64,000 nucleotides of DNA from Acidihalobacter aeolianus (GTDB taxonomy: Bacteria; Pseudomonadota; Gammaproteobacteria; DSM-5130; Acidihalobacteraceae): assembly GCF_001753165.1 (NCBI RefSeq), contig NZ_CP017448.1, positions 2,064,462 to 2,128,461 of the forward strand, given 5' to 3'. The translations under genes and the position numbers were made by a program. The notes beneath the pieces were generated by a model. That model did not search any database, was not told the DNA's origin, and worked only from the letters and a program-made list of their open reading frames with translations. Within the stretch, counting starts at the first letter, position 1. Every line of letters starts with the position of its first letter. Of this stretch, positions 8,828 to 19,503 are shown in pieces.

Positions 8828-9215
8828 CGCTGCCGGTATGTTGGTAGTGTACGGAATACTTGAAGGTCATCAGCCCGTCGATATTGGCCAGCAGATGGCG
8901 CTTGACTTGATAGTCGATGGTCAGCGTGGTCTCGTTGCCGACGGTATTCATCTTGAAATCTTTGCGATGCACATCGTCGATATTGTTGATATCGAAACGC
9001 GTGTTGATCGAGTTCCAAACCTGTAGGTAGTTCTTGGAGCCAATACCTGGCGAATGCGCCACTTCGTTCATGATCGAACGCACGTTGTAATAGTCCATGT
9101 ATACCGGGAAAAGGCGTACCCCGATGACAAACAATACGCCCACCAGGGCGACAAGTATCAGGATCGAGGCGTACGACGCGCCCTTTTGGCCTTGTCTACC
9201 TTGCATCTTACTCAC
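8820..9215 (-). CDS. DUF4845 single-pass membrane protein
   Basis: A 131-residue protein with one N-terminal membrane segment (ASILILVALVGVLFVIGVRLFP, roughly residues 15-36), then a small extracytoplasmic domain. The family is almost always found between lepB and rnc in gamma- and betaproteobacteria, as here, and may assist signal peptidase or the envelope, but no function is established. The start is GTG 9215, with an in-frame ATG three codons later (MQGRQGQKG) as an alternative. Confidence 0.85.
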   Translation of the reverse strand: MSKMQGRQGQKGASYASILILVALVGVLFVIGVRLFPVYMDYYNVRSIMNEVAHSPGIGSKNYLQVWNSINTRFDINNIDDVHRKDFKMNTVGNETTLTIDYQVKRHLLANIDGLMTFKYSVHYQHTGSGD

Positions 9216-9277
9216 CCTCCGATGACGTCCAAGCCTGTGTATTTCTGAGTATTGGCGGCCTGAGGAAAGCTACCGCG

Positions 9278-10117
9278 TCAGGGAATCAAGTCGCCGATTC
9301 GATGGAAGTTGATCTGCCCGTCCTGGAAATCCCAGTTGAACCATATCAGAAAGGCGCGCCCGACCAGATTCTTCTGCGGGACGAACCCCCAATAACGGCT
9401 GTCGTTGCTGTCGTCGCGGTTGTCGCCCATAACGAAGTATTCGCCCTTGGGCACCACCACACTCCCGGTCGGGACGGGGCGGCCCGGGATGATCAGGATA
9501 TCGTGCTTGACCACGCTGCCGTTGCGTCGTGGCAGGTCCTCCTGCTCCACCAGCGCGCCGCCCATCAGGTGGTTCGGACCCTCGCCGGCGTAACGGCCGA
9601 CGATCTTGGTCGGCACCAGCTTGCCGTTGATGTAAAGCTGGTTGCCATCGTAGGTGATCGTGTCGCCGGGCAGGCCGATGATCCGCTTGATGTAGTCGAT
9701 GGAAGGATCGCGTGGGTAGCGGAATACCACCACGTCGCCACGCTGCGGCTCACCGATGGGCAGTATCTTGGTATGGATTAGCGGCAGTTTCAGCCCATAG
9801 TCGAACTTGTTGACCAGAATGAAGTCACCGACGAGCAGCGTCGGCATCATCGAGCCCGAGGGAATGCGGAAGGGTTCGGCGACGAAGGAGCGCAGCAGGA
9901 GCACGGCCAGCAGCACCGGGAAGAAGGAGCGTGAATACTCCACATACCACGGGGCACGAGAGGAATCCTTATCCGGTTCCTCGGACACATTGCCATGCAC
10001 CCCGCTGTCAAAGGCCTGCTTGCGGCGCTTCGGCCCCCACACGCGCGCATCCACCAGCCAGATCACGCCGGTCAGAAATACACCGACGACAAGCACAAAC
10101 TCCAAGTCAAAATTCAT
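9278..10117 (-). CDS. lepB: Signal peptidase I
   Basis: A 279-residue leader peptidase anchored in the inner membrane with its catalytic domain in the periplasm. Two membrane segments are visible (residues 5-22 and about 65-80). The catalytic serine is Ser89 in IPSGSMMPTL and the lysine general base is Lys144 in DYIKRIIGLPGD; GDNRDDSNDSRYWGFVP is the C-terminal box E. It removes signal peptides from Sec- and Tat-exported proteins. It sits directly after lepA, as in E. coli. Confidence 0.95.
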   Translation of the reverse strand: MNFDLEFVLVVGVFLTGVIWLVDARVWGPKRRKQAFDSGVHGNVSEEPDKDSSRAPWYVEYSRSFFPVLLAVLLLRSFVAEPFRIPSGSMMPTLLVGDFILVNKFDYGLKLPLIHTKILPIGEPQRGDVVVFRYPRDPSIDYIKRIIGLPGDTITYDGNQLYINGKLVPTKIVGRYAGEGPNHLMGGALVEQEDLPRRNGSVVKHDILIIPGRPVPTGSVVVPKGEYFVMGDNRDDSNDSRYWGFVPQKNLVGRAFLIWFNWDFQDGQINFHRIGDLIP

Positions 10118-10178
10118 CTGGGATTCCCAATTTCCCGCTGCAGGCGGACCTGCCGCGACATTCGCTCAATGATTCACG

Positions 10179-11973
<1,795 letters not shown>

Positions 11974-11981
<8 letters not shown>

Positions 11982-12219
11982 CCGTCAGTGCCTGCCTCAG
12001 CGCCTTCTCGTCGAGGAAGTGGCAGCACACCACGTCCTCCCCGACCATCAGCACGGGTATTTTTTCGTTGAAGCGCTGTCGCAGCGCGGGATCGTTGTCG
12101 ATATCAACCGGCTCGACGACGAAGTCGAGCTCCTGCGACAGGGGCGCAAGCGCATAAACCATCTGTTCACACAGATGGCAGCCTTCGCGGTGATACAGCG
12201 TGAGCGTTTTCGTCTCCAT
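11974..12219 (-). CDS. Glutaredoxin-family protein (DUF836)
   Basis: An 81-residue thioredoxin-fold protein. The active-site motif is CHLCEQM at about residues 14-20, a CxxC in the usual glutaredoxin place, followed by [16 protein letters not shown] and the cis-proline strand KIPVLM. Such small proteins are commonly found between rseB/mucD and lepA in gammaproteobacteria. The redox partner is unknown. It overlaps lepA by 8 bases and lies 111 bases after the rseB stop. Confidence 0.85.
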
Positions 12220-12330
12220 TCCGCAGCCGTCTTGGCGCCGGTGTGGCGCATCGGGAGTGGAGCGAATTATGCAGATCGAAGGCCGAAAACGCCATCTGCG
12301 GGCGCTTTGACGGTACTTCGCCCCTACCGT

Positions 12331-13326
12331 TCAATCCGCTTTCGTATAGGTCAGCGCATCCGCGATGCGGTGCACGGTGACGCGCGGCACCTCGCCCATG
12401 ACCGTCACCAGCGCCCCGTGAAGCGAGGTGGTCAGCACGTTGAGCGCCCCGCTGCGTTCCATCTGCGACGGGACCTGAACCGGATGCTTGCGGGTGGCGA
12501 TGAAAACCGAAACGGTGGCCACGCCGTCGCTGAGCACGAAGTGCCGCACCGGGTCACCGCTCGAACCAAAGCGCCGCAGTTGGGTTGCGCGGATGGAAAA
12601 ACCTGGCGGCAACTGATCGGGTTGGAACCGCCATGCGGATCCCCCGCTGGTCACCGATTCCGGTTCGCCCGAACTGTTGGTCTTCACCCAGCGCAGCGTA
12701 TATTGCGGGCCCAGTACCGGCGGTTTGAAGTCCGCAGGCGTCAGGCCGGTGACTTCCTTGAGCTCGGTGAACAACAGGCGTTCGACCGGGTTGCCCTGGT
12801 GATCGATAACTTCGGATTCCAAGGGCAGGTGATTGACCTCGTCCACGCACATCCGATGCTGGTATCGGTATTCGTCGACCGGCTTGAGAATCAGCATCCG
12901 GCACTTGCGCCCGGCGATGCGCTTGCTGGCACCGAGCGCCAGTTCGTAATAGGGCGAGATTCCGGTTTCCGCCGCGATGCGCCCCGGCAGACCGCCGTGG
13001 CTGTCCCGATGCATGATCACGACGGACTTGCTGGCCGGGCGCACGTAGGTCACGAGATCGCCATTGATCAGCACCTCCCGTCGTGCACCGTCCTGGGACA
13101 ACAGGCGCTCGTATTCCTTGCCGTGCAACCAGCCATGTTCGACTTTGAGCGTGCTGAGCGAGGGGCCGTCCTGATAGACGAAGATACCGCGGTAATCCAG
13201 TGTGCGTGCGGCGCGCTGCATTTGCGTAAACAAAGCCTGCGCGGGGCTGAGATCATCAGAATCGGCCCGGGCGATCGGCGCAAGCAGAACCGCGCCGATC
13301 AGACCGGCTGTCAAAACCACACGCAC
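12331..13326 (-). CDS. rseB: Sigma-E regulatory protein RseB/MucB
   Basis: A 331-residue periplasmic protein with an N-terminal signal peptide (AGLIGAVLLAPIARA, cleavage likely after ARA). The large lipoprotein-localisation-like domain (residues 35-220) includes YRGIFVYQDG and LVTYVRPASKSVVIMH; a smaller C-terminal domain (230-320) contains GSSGDPVRHFVLSDGVATVSVF. RseB binds RseA and shields it from DegS-type cleavage until lipopolysaccharide or misfolded envelope proteins appear. It starts 12 bases after rseA. Neither rseC nor a mucD/degP gene follows. Confidence 0.92.
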   Translation of the reverse strand: MRVVLTAGLIGAVLLAPIARADSDDLSPAQALFTQMQRAARTLDYRGIFVYQDGPSLSTLKVEHGWLHGKEYERLLSQDGARREVLINGDLVTYVRPASKSVVIMHRDSHGGLPGRIAAETGISPYYELALGASKRIAGRKCRMLILKPVDEYRYQHRMCVDEVNHLPLESEVIDHQGNPVERLLFTELKEVTGLTPADFKPPVLGPQYTLRWVKTNSSGEPESVTSGGSAWRFQPDQLPPGFSIRATQLRRFGSSGDPVRHFVLSDGVATVSVFIATRKHPVQVPSQMERSGALNVLTTSLHGALVTVMGEVPRVTVHRIADALTYTKAD

Positions 13327-13338
13327 GTCGTACAGTGC

Positions 13339-13902
13339 CTAGCGGTTCGGGGTATAGCTGACCATGCGCACGTAGGGCATCATACCCTGCCCGCCGGTCT
13401 GCTCGGCATGGCTCAGCATGTAGCTGTTCATGCGCATATAGCTTTCGAGCTGTGTCGGCACGTGGTGGCCGGGATCGGACACATCCTCCACGGCCGCCAT
13501 CTTGCCGAAGGTATCACCGGAAACGGCCTGCTGTGCGAAGTCCGTACCGATCTGACCCGGCCCGAGCATGGACTGCAGCCCGACCACCATGGCACCCGCC
13601 ACGGATGCCGCCATCGCGAAACCCAGCACCGGCTTGGCCCAGCGTGATTGTTTGCGATAAGGCGTCACGCCTGCCGCCTGCTCGGCAGCAATCCGCGCCA
13701 TGACTGCCTCACTGAAACCTTCCGCGGCGGTTCGCTTCACGTCCCTCCGGAGCACGTCGCCGATAAAATGGTATCGCTCCCAGCGGCCGCGCAGCTCGGT
13801 GTCGCTCAGTAGCAGATCAACCGACCGACGGGTCTCGAAACGGCTGGTCTGTCCGTCCATGAGGGCGGAAATCTGCTCTTCTTTTTGCGTCATCATCGTC
13901 AT
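13339..13902 (-). CDS. rseA: Anti-sigma-E factor RseA/MucA
   Basis: About 187 residues. The cytoplasmic N-terminal anti-sigma domain reads EEQISALMDGQTSRFETR and LRGRWERYHFIGDVLRRDV; a membrane segment (VLGFAMAASVAGAMVVGL) leads to a periplasmic domain that would contact RseB. Of several candidate starts, ATG 13902 has a GGCAGG sequence 9 bases ahead; ATG 13911 and ATG 13896 are also possible. The ATG cluster gives MTMMTQKEEQ, close to the usual start of the family. RseA inserts in the inner membrane and holds sigma-E inactive. Confidence 0.9.
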   Translation of the reverse strand: MTMMTQKEEQISALMDGQTSRFETRRSVDLLLSDTELRGRWERYHFIGDVLRRDVKRTAAEGFSEAVMARIAAEQAAGVTPYRKQSRWAKPVLGFAMAASVAGAMVVGLQSMLGPGQIGTDFAQQAVSGDTFGKMAAVEDVSDPGHHVPTQLESYMRMNSYMLSHAEQTGGQGMMPYVRMVSYTPNR

Positions 13903-13971
13903 GCGTTTCATCCTGCCGGCGATCTTAGGCCGACTCACAGGTCACACACCTCAAGACACCCTGGCATCGGT

Positions 13972-14550
13972 TCAATCCAACAAGGGCCGCAGACAGCGGT
14001 CTATCGACTCGCGCGCGCGAAATATCCGCGAACGAACCGTCCCTATCGGACAACTCATCACTTGGGCGATTTCCTCGTAACTCATACCCTCAAGTTCGCG
14101 CAACGTGATGGCGGTCTTGAGATCCTCCGGCAGAGCCTCTATGGCATTGAATACACGCTGCCTTATTTCCTCAGACAACAACTCCCCCTCAGGAGTTGCA
14201 TATTCTTTCAGCCCGGATTCGCCATCCAGCCGCTCGGCATCCTCGGCGTTGACCTCGAATTCGGGCGAGCGCCGCGATTCGGCCACCAGATGGTTCTTCG
14301 CCGTGTTGATCGCTATGCGATACAGCCACGTATAGAACGCGCTTTCGCCCCGAAAGTTTCCCAATCCGCGATAGGCCTTGATGAAGGCTTCCTGGGCAAC
14401 GTCCTGGGCGGCAGACGGCTCATGCACATAGCGCGCGATCAGATTGAGGATCTTGTGCTGATATTTACGCACCAGCAGGTCGAAGGCCCGCATGTCCCCG
14501 CTCTGTACTCGACGCACCAATTCCGCATCAGGAATACCCCCTTGCTCCAT
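13972..14550 (-). CDS. rpoE: RNA polymerase sigma factor RpoE (sigma-E)
   Basis: A 192-residue extracytoplasmic-function sigma factor for the envelope stress response. Region 2 (DVAQEAFIKAYRGLGNFRGE, then AFYTWLYRIAINTAKNHL) and region 4 (LPEDLKTAITLRELEGMSYE followed by EIAQVMSCPIGTVRSRIF) are clear. ATG 14550 begins MEQGGIPDAELVRRVQSGD, the conserved start; the frame is open further upstream but not conserved. Its ATG overlaps the stop of a 12-codon open frame (TGATG), so its translation may depend on that frame. rseA follows after 69 bases. Confidence 0.95.
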   Translation of the reverse strand: MEQGGIPDAELVRRVQSGDMRAFDLLVRKYQHKILNLIARYVHEPSAAQDVAQEAFIKAYRGLGNFRGESAFYTWLYRIAINTAKNHLVAESRRSPEFEVNAEDAERLDGESGLKEYATPEGELLSEEIRQRVFNAIEALPEDLKTAITLRELEGMSYEEIAQVMSCPIGTVRSRIFRARESIDRCLRPLLD

Positions 14551-14588
14551 CAGGCAAGTCCTTCCCGGGGGTTTTTCGCAGCGTCCAT
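14550..14588 (-). CDS. Putative 12-residue leader peptide upstream of rpoE
   Basis: ATG 14588 is preceded at five bases by AGGAGG within AGGAGGGGG (14591-14599), the best ribosome-binding site in the neighbourhood. It encodes MDAAKNPREGLA and stops at TGA 14552-14550, whose A is the first base of the rpoE ATG. The arrangement predicts translational coupling of rpoE to the leader. E. coli has a longer leader ORF, rseD, in the same place, so this may be a functional counterpart without sequence similarity. It is too short to judge by coding statistics. Confidence 0.55.
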   Translation of the reverse strand: MDAAKNPREGLA

Positions 14589-14599
14589 GTCCCCCTCCT

Positions 14600-14609
14600 G
14601 TTACGTAAC
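14600..14609. promoter_or_regulatory. Palindrome GTTACGTAAC between rpoE and nadB
   Basis: A perfect 10-bp palindrome lies in the 107-base region between the divergent rpoE and nadB genes, directly upstream of the ribosome-binding site of the rpoE leader ORF. It could be an operator for one or both genes. I could not place a convincing sigma-E promoter for rpoE in this region by eye. Confidence 0.3.
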
Positions 14610-14657
14610 TAGGCCCGGCGCAACGGGTACGCAAAGTGTGACAAAATAGCTGATTAT

Positions 14658-16340
14658 ATGGCGCACCCACAAGGCAACGACCTGCGTTACGACGTCCTCA
14701 TCATCGGCAGTGGCGCGGCCGGGCTCGGTATCGCCCTGAGGCTGGCCGACACCCTGCGCGTCGCGGTTCTGAGCAAGGGCCCCCTGCATGAAGGATGCAC
14801 GTTCTATGCGCAGGGCGGTATCTCCGCCGTGTTCGATCGGCATGATTCCTTCGACAGCCACGTCGCCGACACACTCAGCGCCGGAGCGGGCCTGAACCAC
14901 GAGGACGCCGTCCGTCTCACCGTCGAGCATGCCCCCGAAGCCATCGCGTGGCTGAGCGACCTCGGCGTGCCCTTCACCCATCGCAGCGAAGACGGGCATA
15001 CGAACGAATACCACCTCACCCGGGAGGGCGGACATAGCCATCGGCGCGTGGTTCATGCCACCGATGCCACGGGACGCGCGGTGGAAACCACGCTAATTGC
15101 ACGGGCACGCGAACATCTTAGCATCGAATTATTGGAAAACTACCTCGCCGTGGACCTCATCACCGCGCAGAAACTGGGTGCGGACGGGCCGAACAGGGTT
15201 CTTGGAGCCTATGTGCTCGATCGAAGTTCCGATTGCGTGGTCACGATCTCGGCGCGCACGGTGGTGCTGGCCAGCGGCGGCGCCAGCAAGGTGTATCTCT
15301 ACACCTCCAATCCGGACGGTGCCTCGGGAGACGGCATCGCGATGGCCTGGCGTGCCGGCTGCCGGGTCGCGAACATGGAATTCATGCAGTTCCATCCCAC
15401 CGTGCTCTACGAACCCCGCGCCAAGGCCTTCCTGATCAGCGAGGCGCTGCGCGGCGAAGGGGCGCGGCTGCAGCTCCCGGACGGCACCCGATTCATGCAC
15501 CGCTTCGATCCGCGCGGCGACCTCGCCCCGCGTGACATCGTCGCCCGCGCGATCGACCACGAAATGAAGCGCCTCGGCATCGACTGCGTCTACCTCGACA
15601 TCAGCCACCGACCTGCGGAGTTCATCCGCGAACACTTCCCCAACATTCACGCCCGCTGCCTCTCGCTCGGCTACGACATGACGCGGGAACCCATACCCGT
15701 GGTCCCCGCGGCCCACTACACCTGCGGCGGCGTAATCGCCGACCTCGACGGACGCACCGATCTCGACGGCCTGTATGCCATCGGCGAGGTGGCCTGTACC
15801 GGCTTGCATGGTGCCAACCGCATGGCCAGCAATTCGCTGCTGGAGTGCCTGGTGTTCGCCAAGACGGCGGCCGCCGATATCCTGCGTCGCCACAGCTCTC
15901 CCGCACCGCCGCTCCCCGCGCTGCCTGCGTGGGACGACAGCCAGGTCACGGATTCCGACGAAGAGGTCGTGGTCACGCACAACTGGGCCGAGCTGCGACG
16001 TTTCATGTGGGACTACGTCGGCATCGTGCGCAGCAGCAAGCGCCTAAGGCGCGCGCTCAGCCGAGTCGACCTGCTGCTGGGGGAAATCGACGAGTACTAC
16101 CGACATTTCCGCATCGGCAACAACCTCATCGAACTGCGCAACCTGGCGCTGGTCGCCAAGCTCATCATCGTCTCGGCGCTGGCCCGCCGCGAAAGTCGCG
16201 GACTGCATTTCACCTTGGATTTCCCGGAACCCGACCCCACACTGGAGCATTGCGACACCATTCTCGCGCCGGATACGACTCCTCCGGAGCTAACGCCCAG
16301 GGTCGTTTCGCCGGCATCGCCCCCAGGAGTATCGAAATGA
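14658..16340 (+). CDS. nadB: L-aspartate oxidase
   Basis: A 560-residue FAD enzyme that oxidises aspartate to iminoaspartate, the first step of NAD synthesis. The dinucleotide fold is [18 protein letters not shown] at residues 13-30; [18 protein letters not shown] and [10 protein letters not shown] are flavoprotein signatures of the succinate dehydrogenase/NadB family, and the C-terminal helical domain (from about 430) is complete. It is divergent from rpoE, as in E. coli and Pseudomonas. No good Shine-Dalgarno sequence precedes ATG 14658, so initiation may be weak or the transcript leader short. Its stop overlaps the next start as ATGA. Confidence 0.95.
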   Translation: MAHPQGNDLRYDVLIIGSGAAGLGIALRLADTLRVAVLSKGPLHEGCTFYAQGGISAVFDRHDSFDSHVADTLSAGAGLNHEDAVRLTVEHAPEAIAWLSDLGVPFTHRSEDGHTNEYHLTREGGHSHRRVVHATDATGRAVETTLIARAREHLSIELLENYLAVDLITAQKLGADGPNRVLGAYVLDRSSDCVVTISARTVVLASGGASKVYLYTSNPDGASGDGIAMAWRAGCRVANMEFMQFHPTVLYEPRAKAFLISEALRGEGARLQLPDGTRFMHRFDPRGDLAPRDIVARAIDHEMKRLGIDCVYLDISHRPAEFIREHFPNIHARCLSLGYDMTREPIPVVPAAHYTCGGVIADLDGRTDLDGLYAIGEVACTGLHGANRMASNSLLECLVFAKTAAADILRRHSSPAPPLPALPAWDDSQVTDSDEEVVVTHNWAELRRFMWDYVGIVRSSKRLRRALSRVDLLLGEIDEYYRHFRIGNNLIELRNLALVAKLIIVSALARRESRGLHFTLDFPEPDPTLEHCDTILAPDTTPPELTPRVVSPASPPGVSK

Positions 16341-17161
16341 GTACCAGCGCACCCATCGTCATCGAACCCGCCGAGCTGGAAGCCCGCCTCGGCAATCCCG
16401 ATCTGATCGTGGTGGACCTGTGCAAGGCCGAGGTCTATCAATCCAACCACATCCCCGGCGCGGTCCACGTGGAATACGCCGACATCGTGGAAATGCGGCC
16501 GCCGGTCGCCGGACTGTTGCCCGACGAGGCGCGCATGAGTGCCGTGCTGTGTTCCATCGGTTTCACTGACGGCAAGCATATCGTTGCCTACGACGACGAG
16601 GGCGGCGGCAAGGCGGCGCGCCTGCTCTGGACGCTGGCCGCCTTCGGCCTGGAAGGCCACAGCATGCTCAACGGCGGACTGCATGCCTGGGCCAACGAGG
16701 GACATCCGCTGGACGCCAAACCGGTCCGCCCGGAGACCACCGACTACCACGCCCGCTACCACGGCGGCGTGGTCGCCGACCGCGACTACATCGCCGCGCG
16801 CATCGGCGACGGTTCCGTGCTGCTGCTTGATACGCGCACCCAGCACGAATACCACGGCCACGACGTGCGTGCGGCGCGCGGCGGACGCATCCCCGGCGCC
16901 CTGCATTTCGAGTGGACCCGGGCGATGGACCGCCGCCGCAACCTGCGCATCCGCGAGGAAGACGAATTACGACGCGAACTCGAAGCCCTGGGCGTCACGC
17001 CGGACAAGGAAATCGTCTGCTATTGCCAGACGCACCACCGCTCAGCGCATACCTGGGCGCTGCTGCGCCACCTTGGCTACAACAACGTCAAGGGCTACCC
17101 CGGCGCTTGGTCGGACTGGGGCAATGCACAGCACCTGCCGCTGGAACACGGCCCGAGCTGA
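16337..17161 (+). CDS. Two-domain sulfurtransferase (rhodanese, SseA-like)
   Basis: A 274-residue protein with tandem rhodanese domains (about 10-125 and 150-270). The inactive N-terminal domain has [18 protein letters not shown]; the C-terminal domain carries the active-site loop [12 protein letters not shown] with the persulfide cysteine and the CRS-type arginine. The loop is not the CGSGVTA of mercaptopyruvate sulfurtransferase; it is closer to thiosulfate sulfurtransferases. The enzyme would move sulfane sulfur from thiosulfate to a thiol acceptor. The ATG overlaps the nadB stop; coupling to NadB could reflect the sulfur needs of the Fe-S quinolinate synthase, but this is speculative. Confidence 0.88.
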   Translation: MSTSAPIVIEPAELEARLGNPDLIVVDLCKAEVYQSNHIPGAVHVEYADIVEMRPPVAGLLPDEARMSAVLCSIGFTDGKHIVAYDDEGGGKAARLLWTLAAFGLEGHSMLNGGLHAWANEGHPLDAKPVRPETTDYHARYHGGVVADRDYIAARIGDGSVLLLDTRTQHEYHGHDVRAARGGRIPGALHFEWTRAMDRRRNLRIREEDELRRELEALGVTPDKEIVCYCQTHHRSAHTWALLRHLGYNNVKGYPGAWSDWGNAQHLPLEHGPS

Positions 17162-17176
17162 CGTCCCGCACGCCGC

Positions 17177-17728
17177 TCATTCGAGCGGCGGCAGCAGATG
17201 TTCGCGGTAGTAGCGCAGCTCCTCGATGGAGTCGCGGATATCCGCTAGCGCGAGGTGCTCCGAGGTCTTGGCAAAACCCTTGGCGACGCCCGGATACCAG
17301 CGCTTCGCCAGCTCCTTGAGCGTACTCACGTCCAGATTGCGGTAATGGAAGAACCGCTCCAGCTCGGGCATCAGCCGCGCGAGAAAGCGCCGGTCCTGGC
17401 AGATGCTGTTGCCGCACATCGGCGACACGCCCGGCGGCACATGCTCGCGCAGAAACGCCAGCGTGCGCGCCTCGGCTTCAGACGCATCGACCCGACTCTC
17501 GGCCACCCGGGCGATCAACCCCGACTGCCCGTGCTGGCGCTGATTCCATTCGTCCATCCCCGCCATCACCGCGGCCGGCTGATGGATCGCCAGCACCGGT
17601 CCCTCCGCCAGAACGTTCAGCACGCGGTCGGTCACCACGGTGGCGATTTCGATGATGACGTCCTGCTGGGGATCGAGTCCCGTCATTTCGAGATCGATCC
17701 AGATCAGGTTGTCCGGACTGGCGGGCAT
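17177..17728 (-). CDS. orn: Oligoribonuclease
   Basis: A 183-residue DEDDh 3'-5' exonuclease that degrades RNA dinucleotides and short oligonucleotides, including linear cyclic-di-GMP products. It shows [30 protein letters not shown] and [19 protein letters not shown], with the acidic residues and histidine in place. The length equals that of E. coli Orn (181). It is convergent with the sulfurtransferase gene (15 bases between stops). Confidence 0.95.
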   Translation of the reverse strand: MPASPDNLIWIDLEMTGLDPQQDVIIEIATVVTDRVLNVLAEGPVLAIHQPAAVMAGMDEWNQRQHGQSGLIARVAESRVDASEAEARTLAFLREHVPPGVSPMCGNSICQDRRFLARLMPELERFFHYRNLDVSTLKELAKRWYPGVAKGFAKTSEHLALADIRDSIEELRYYREHLLPPLE

Positions 17729-17799
17729 CGGGCATTCTCCTTCGGCATCGGTATACGTGGCGGCATTCTAGCTCACCCGGCCGCGCCACCCCACGCCGC

Positions 17800-18141
17800 T
17801 CATTGCAGCCAGGCCGAAGCCACGGCCAGCCACAGTCCGTAGGTGGCGAGTCCCGCCAGCATGCCGACCCACAGCTGACCGCTCAGACGCTGAAGCCAAA
17901 GCGCGACGACCAGCGACAGCAGCTCGCCGCCCAGGGTCGCAGCCACGGGTGCGTGCCCGGCCGGCACCAGCGACACCACCGCGAAGGCTGCGATCAGAGC
18001 CGCGCCGGCCGGCTCGAACAGACGGCCGAGGCGATGCTCGCCGCGCACCGCCGAACCTACCAGCCAGGCGCCGGCCAGGCGGATGGCGTATGTCCCCACC
18101 GCCAGCACGCAGGCGCCGATCAGCCAGTCGTGCAGATTCAT
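17800..18141 (-). CDS. azlD: AzlD-family branched-chain amino acid export subunit
   Basis: A 113-residue protein with four hydrophobic segments, beginning MNLHDWLIGACVLAVGTYAI. It matches AzlD/YgaH, the small partner of AzlC in exporters of valine, leucine or isoleucine. The frame is open upstream, but ATG 18141 gives a conserved start that overlaps the azlC stop as ATGA. The pair is probably translated from one message with the XRE regulator. Confidence 0.88.
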   Translation of the reverse strand: MNLHDWLIGACVLAVGTYAIRLAGAWLVGSAVRGEHRLGRLFEPAGAALIAAFAVVSLVPAGHAPVAATLGGELLSLVVALWLQRLSGQLWVGMLAGLATYGLWLAVASAWLQ

Positions 18142-18824
18142 CGCACGCGCGCCAGCCAGGCGGCGGCCATCCCGGCCACCGCGGCGGCCACCAACGCCGC
18201 CGCGCTTTCTCCTTGCCACTGCAACGCCAGCGCCGTCAGCGCCCCGGCGGTCGAGGCCGCCCGCATGCGCGCCTGCCCGAGCAACGGCGGCAGCAGCAGC
18301 ACGAATAACAGCGGCAAGGCGAAATCCAGCACCGGCTTGAACAACGGCGACCAGGCGAGCATACCGGCGCCGCCGAGCGCACCCAAGGTCGTCCCGCCCT
18401 GCCAGGCCAGATAGGCGCCGATCTCAAGCCCCACCAGCCAATCGCGCCGCATCTTCGCGGAAGCGGACGCAGACAGGCGACCATAGGCGGCGGCGAAGGT
18501 CTCGTCGGTCAGCCCGAAGGCAATGCCGGCCCGGCTGCGCCGGTTCAAGCCGGCAAGCTGCCGGCTCAAGGCCGGACCATAGACGAAATGGCGCAGATTG
18601 AGGATCAGTGCGAGCAGCGCCGCCGACAGCGGCGCTGCTCCCAGCGACAGCGTAGCCAGCAGCGCGAACTGGCTGGCACCGGCATAGACGACCGCAGAGA
18701 CGAAGGCGAGCGACCAGTACGGCAAACCGCTGGCCTGCCCTGCCACGCCAAAGGCAACGGCCACCGGCAAATAGCCTGCCGCGATCGGCACACTGGCGGC
18801 AAAACCATCCCGCAGGACCCTCAT
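18138..18824 (-). CDS. azlC: AzlC-family branched-chain amino acid permease
   Basis: A 228-residue inner-membrane protein with about six segments. The family core is RDGFAASVPIAAGYLPVAVA, then YAGASQFALLATLSLGAAP and ILNLRHFVYGPALS. It works with AzlD to export branched-chain amino acids. ATG 18824 overlaps the stop of the upstream regulator gene (ATGA); the longer open frame has no conserved N-terminus. A regulator, a permease and a small subunit in one coupled unit is a common arrangement. Confidence 0.9.
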   Translation of the reverse strand: MRVLRDGFAASVPIAAGYLPVAVAFGVAGQASGLPYWSLAFVSAVVYAGASQFALLATLSLGAAPLSAALLALILNLRHFVYGPALSRQLAGLNRRSRAGIAFGLTDETFAAAYGRLSASASAKMRRDWLVGLEIGAYLAWQGGTTLGALGGAGMLAWSPLFKPVLDFALPLLFVLLLPPLLGQARMRAASTAGALTALALQWQGESAAALVAAAVAGMAAAWLARVR

Positions 18825-19372
18825 GCCCTCGCCTCCGCGACCGCGTAGCGCATCATCACCAGCAGGGTTGCCGGACCGTCTCCCGTCGCATAAAGATGAG
18901 GTCTCGCGCCATCGAACGTCCACTCCACGCCGGCCGCAAGCATGCGGGTCGCGCCCAGCTCGCCCGCGCGGACCTGGCCCTGCAACACGATGACCCGCTC
19001 GTCTACGCGCAAGCCGTGCCCCACCGCCTCGCGCACCGCGCCCGCCTCCAGTGTCAGCAGGTAGCTTTCGAGCCGCGGGGGGCCGTCCTCGCGCGCCAGC
19101 AGCCGCACGTGCACACCCTCGTTAATGTCGGGCACCGAAGTGTCCGCGCCTTCGACGAGAGCACCGAAGGACACCGCCAGCGCGTCGGCCAACGCCCATA
19201 GGGTGACGATGGTGGGATTGCCGTTCCCTTGTTCCAGCGCCGACAAGGTGCCCTTGGAAATGCCGGCCAGTTCGGCCAGGCGGCTCAACGTAAGGCCTCG
19301 CGAGCCACGCAGCCGCGTCAGATTGCCTGCCACCACCTTACGGATTCCGTCCACCGTCCCGCCCTGCTCCAC
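18821..19372 (-). CDS. XRE-family regulator with C-terminal cupin domain
   Basis: A 183-residue regulator. The helix-turn-helix is at residues 16-70 (LTRLRGSRGLTLSRLAELAG, then ISKGTLSALEQGNGNPTIVT), and the C-terminal half is a cupin (ESYLLTLEAGAVREAVGHG, VIVLQGQVRAG) likely to sense a small ligand. Position as the first gene of the azlCD unit suggests it controls that exporter. The gap to the divergent M48 protease gene at 19504 is 131 bases and would hold both promoters; AT-rich stretches occur around 19380-19415. Confidence 0.88.
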   Translation of the reverse strand: MEQGGTVDGIRKVVAGNLTRLRGSRGLTLSRLAELAGISKGTLSALEQGNGNPTIVTLWALADALAVSFGALVEGADTSVPDINEGVHVRLLAREDGPPRLESYLLTLEAGAVREAVGHGLRVDERVIVLQGQVRAGELGATRMLAAGVEWTFDGARPHLYATGDGPATLLVMMRYAVAEARA

Positions 19373-19503
19373 GAATCGTACATTTTACGAAACGATGTTC
19401 TCTATATCAAACGATCCATGCGCCAAGCCCGGTCGCTGCAAAAGCGCCGAGCGAGCACGTACACTAGACCCGGAATTCCGCACCGCCCCGATCTGGAGCC
19501 GCC

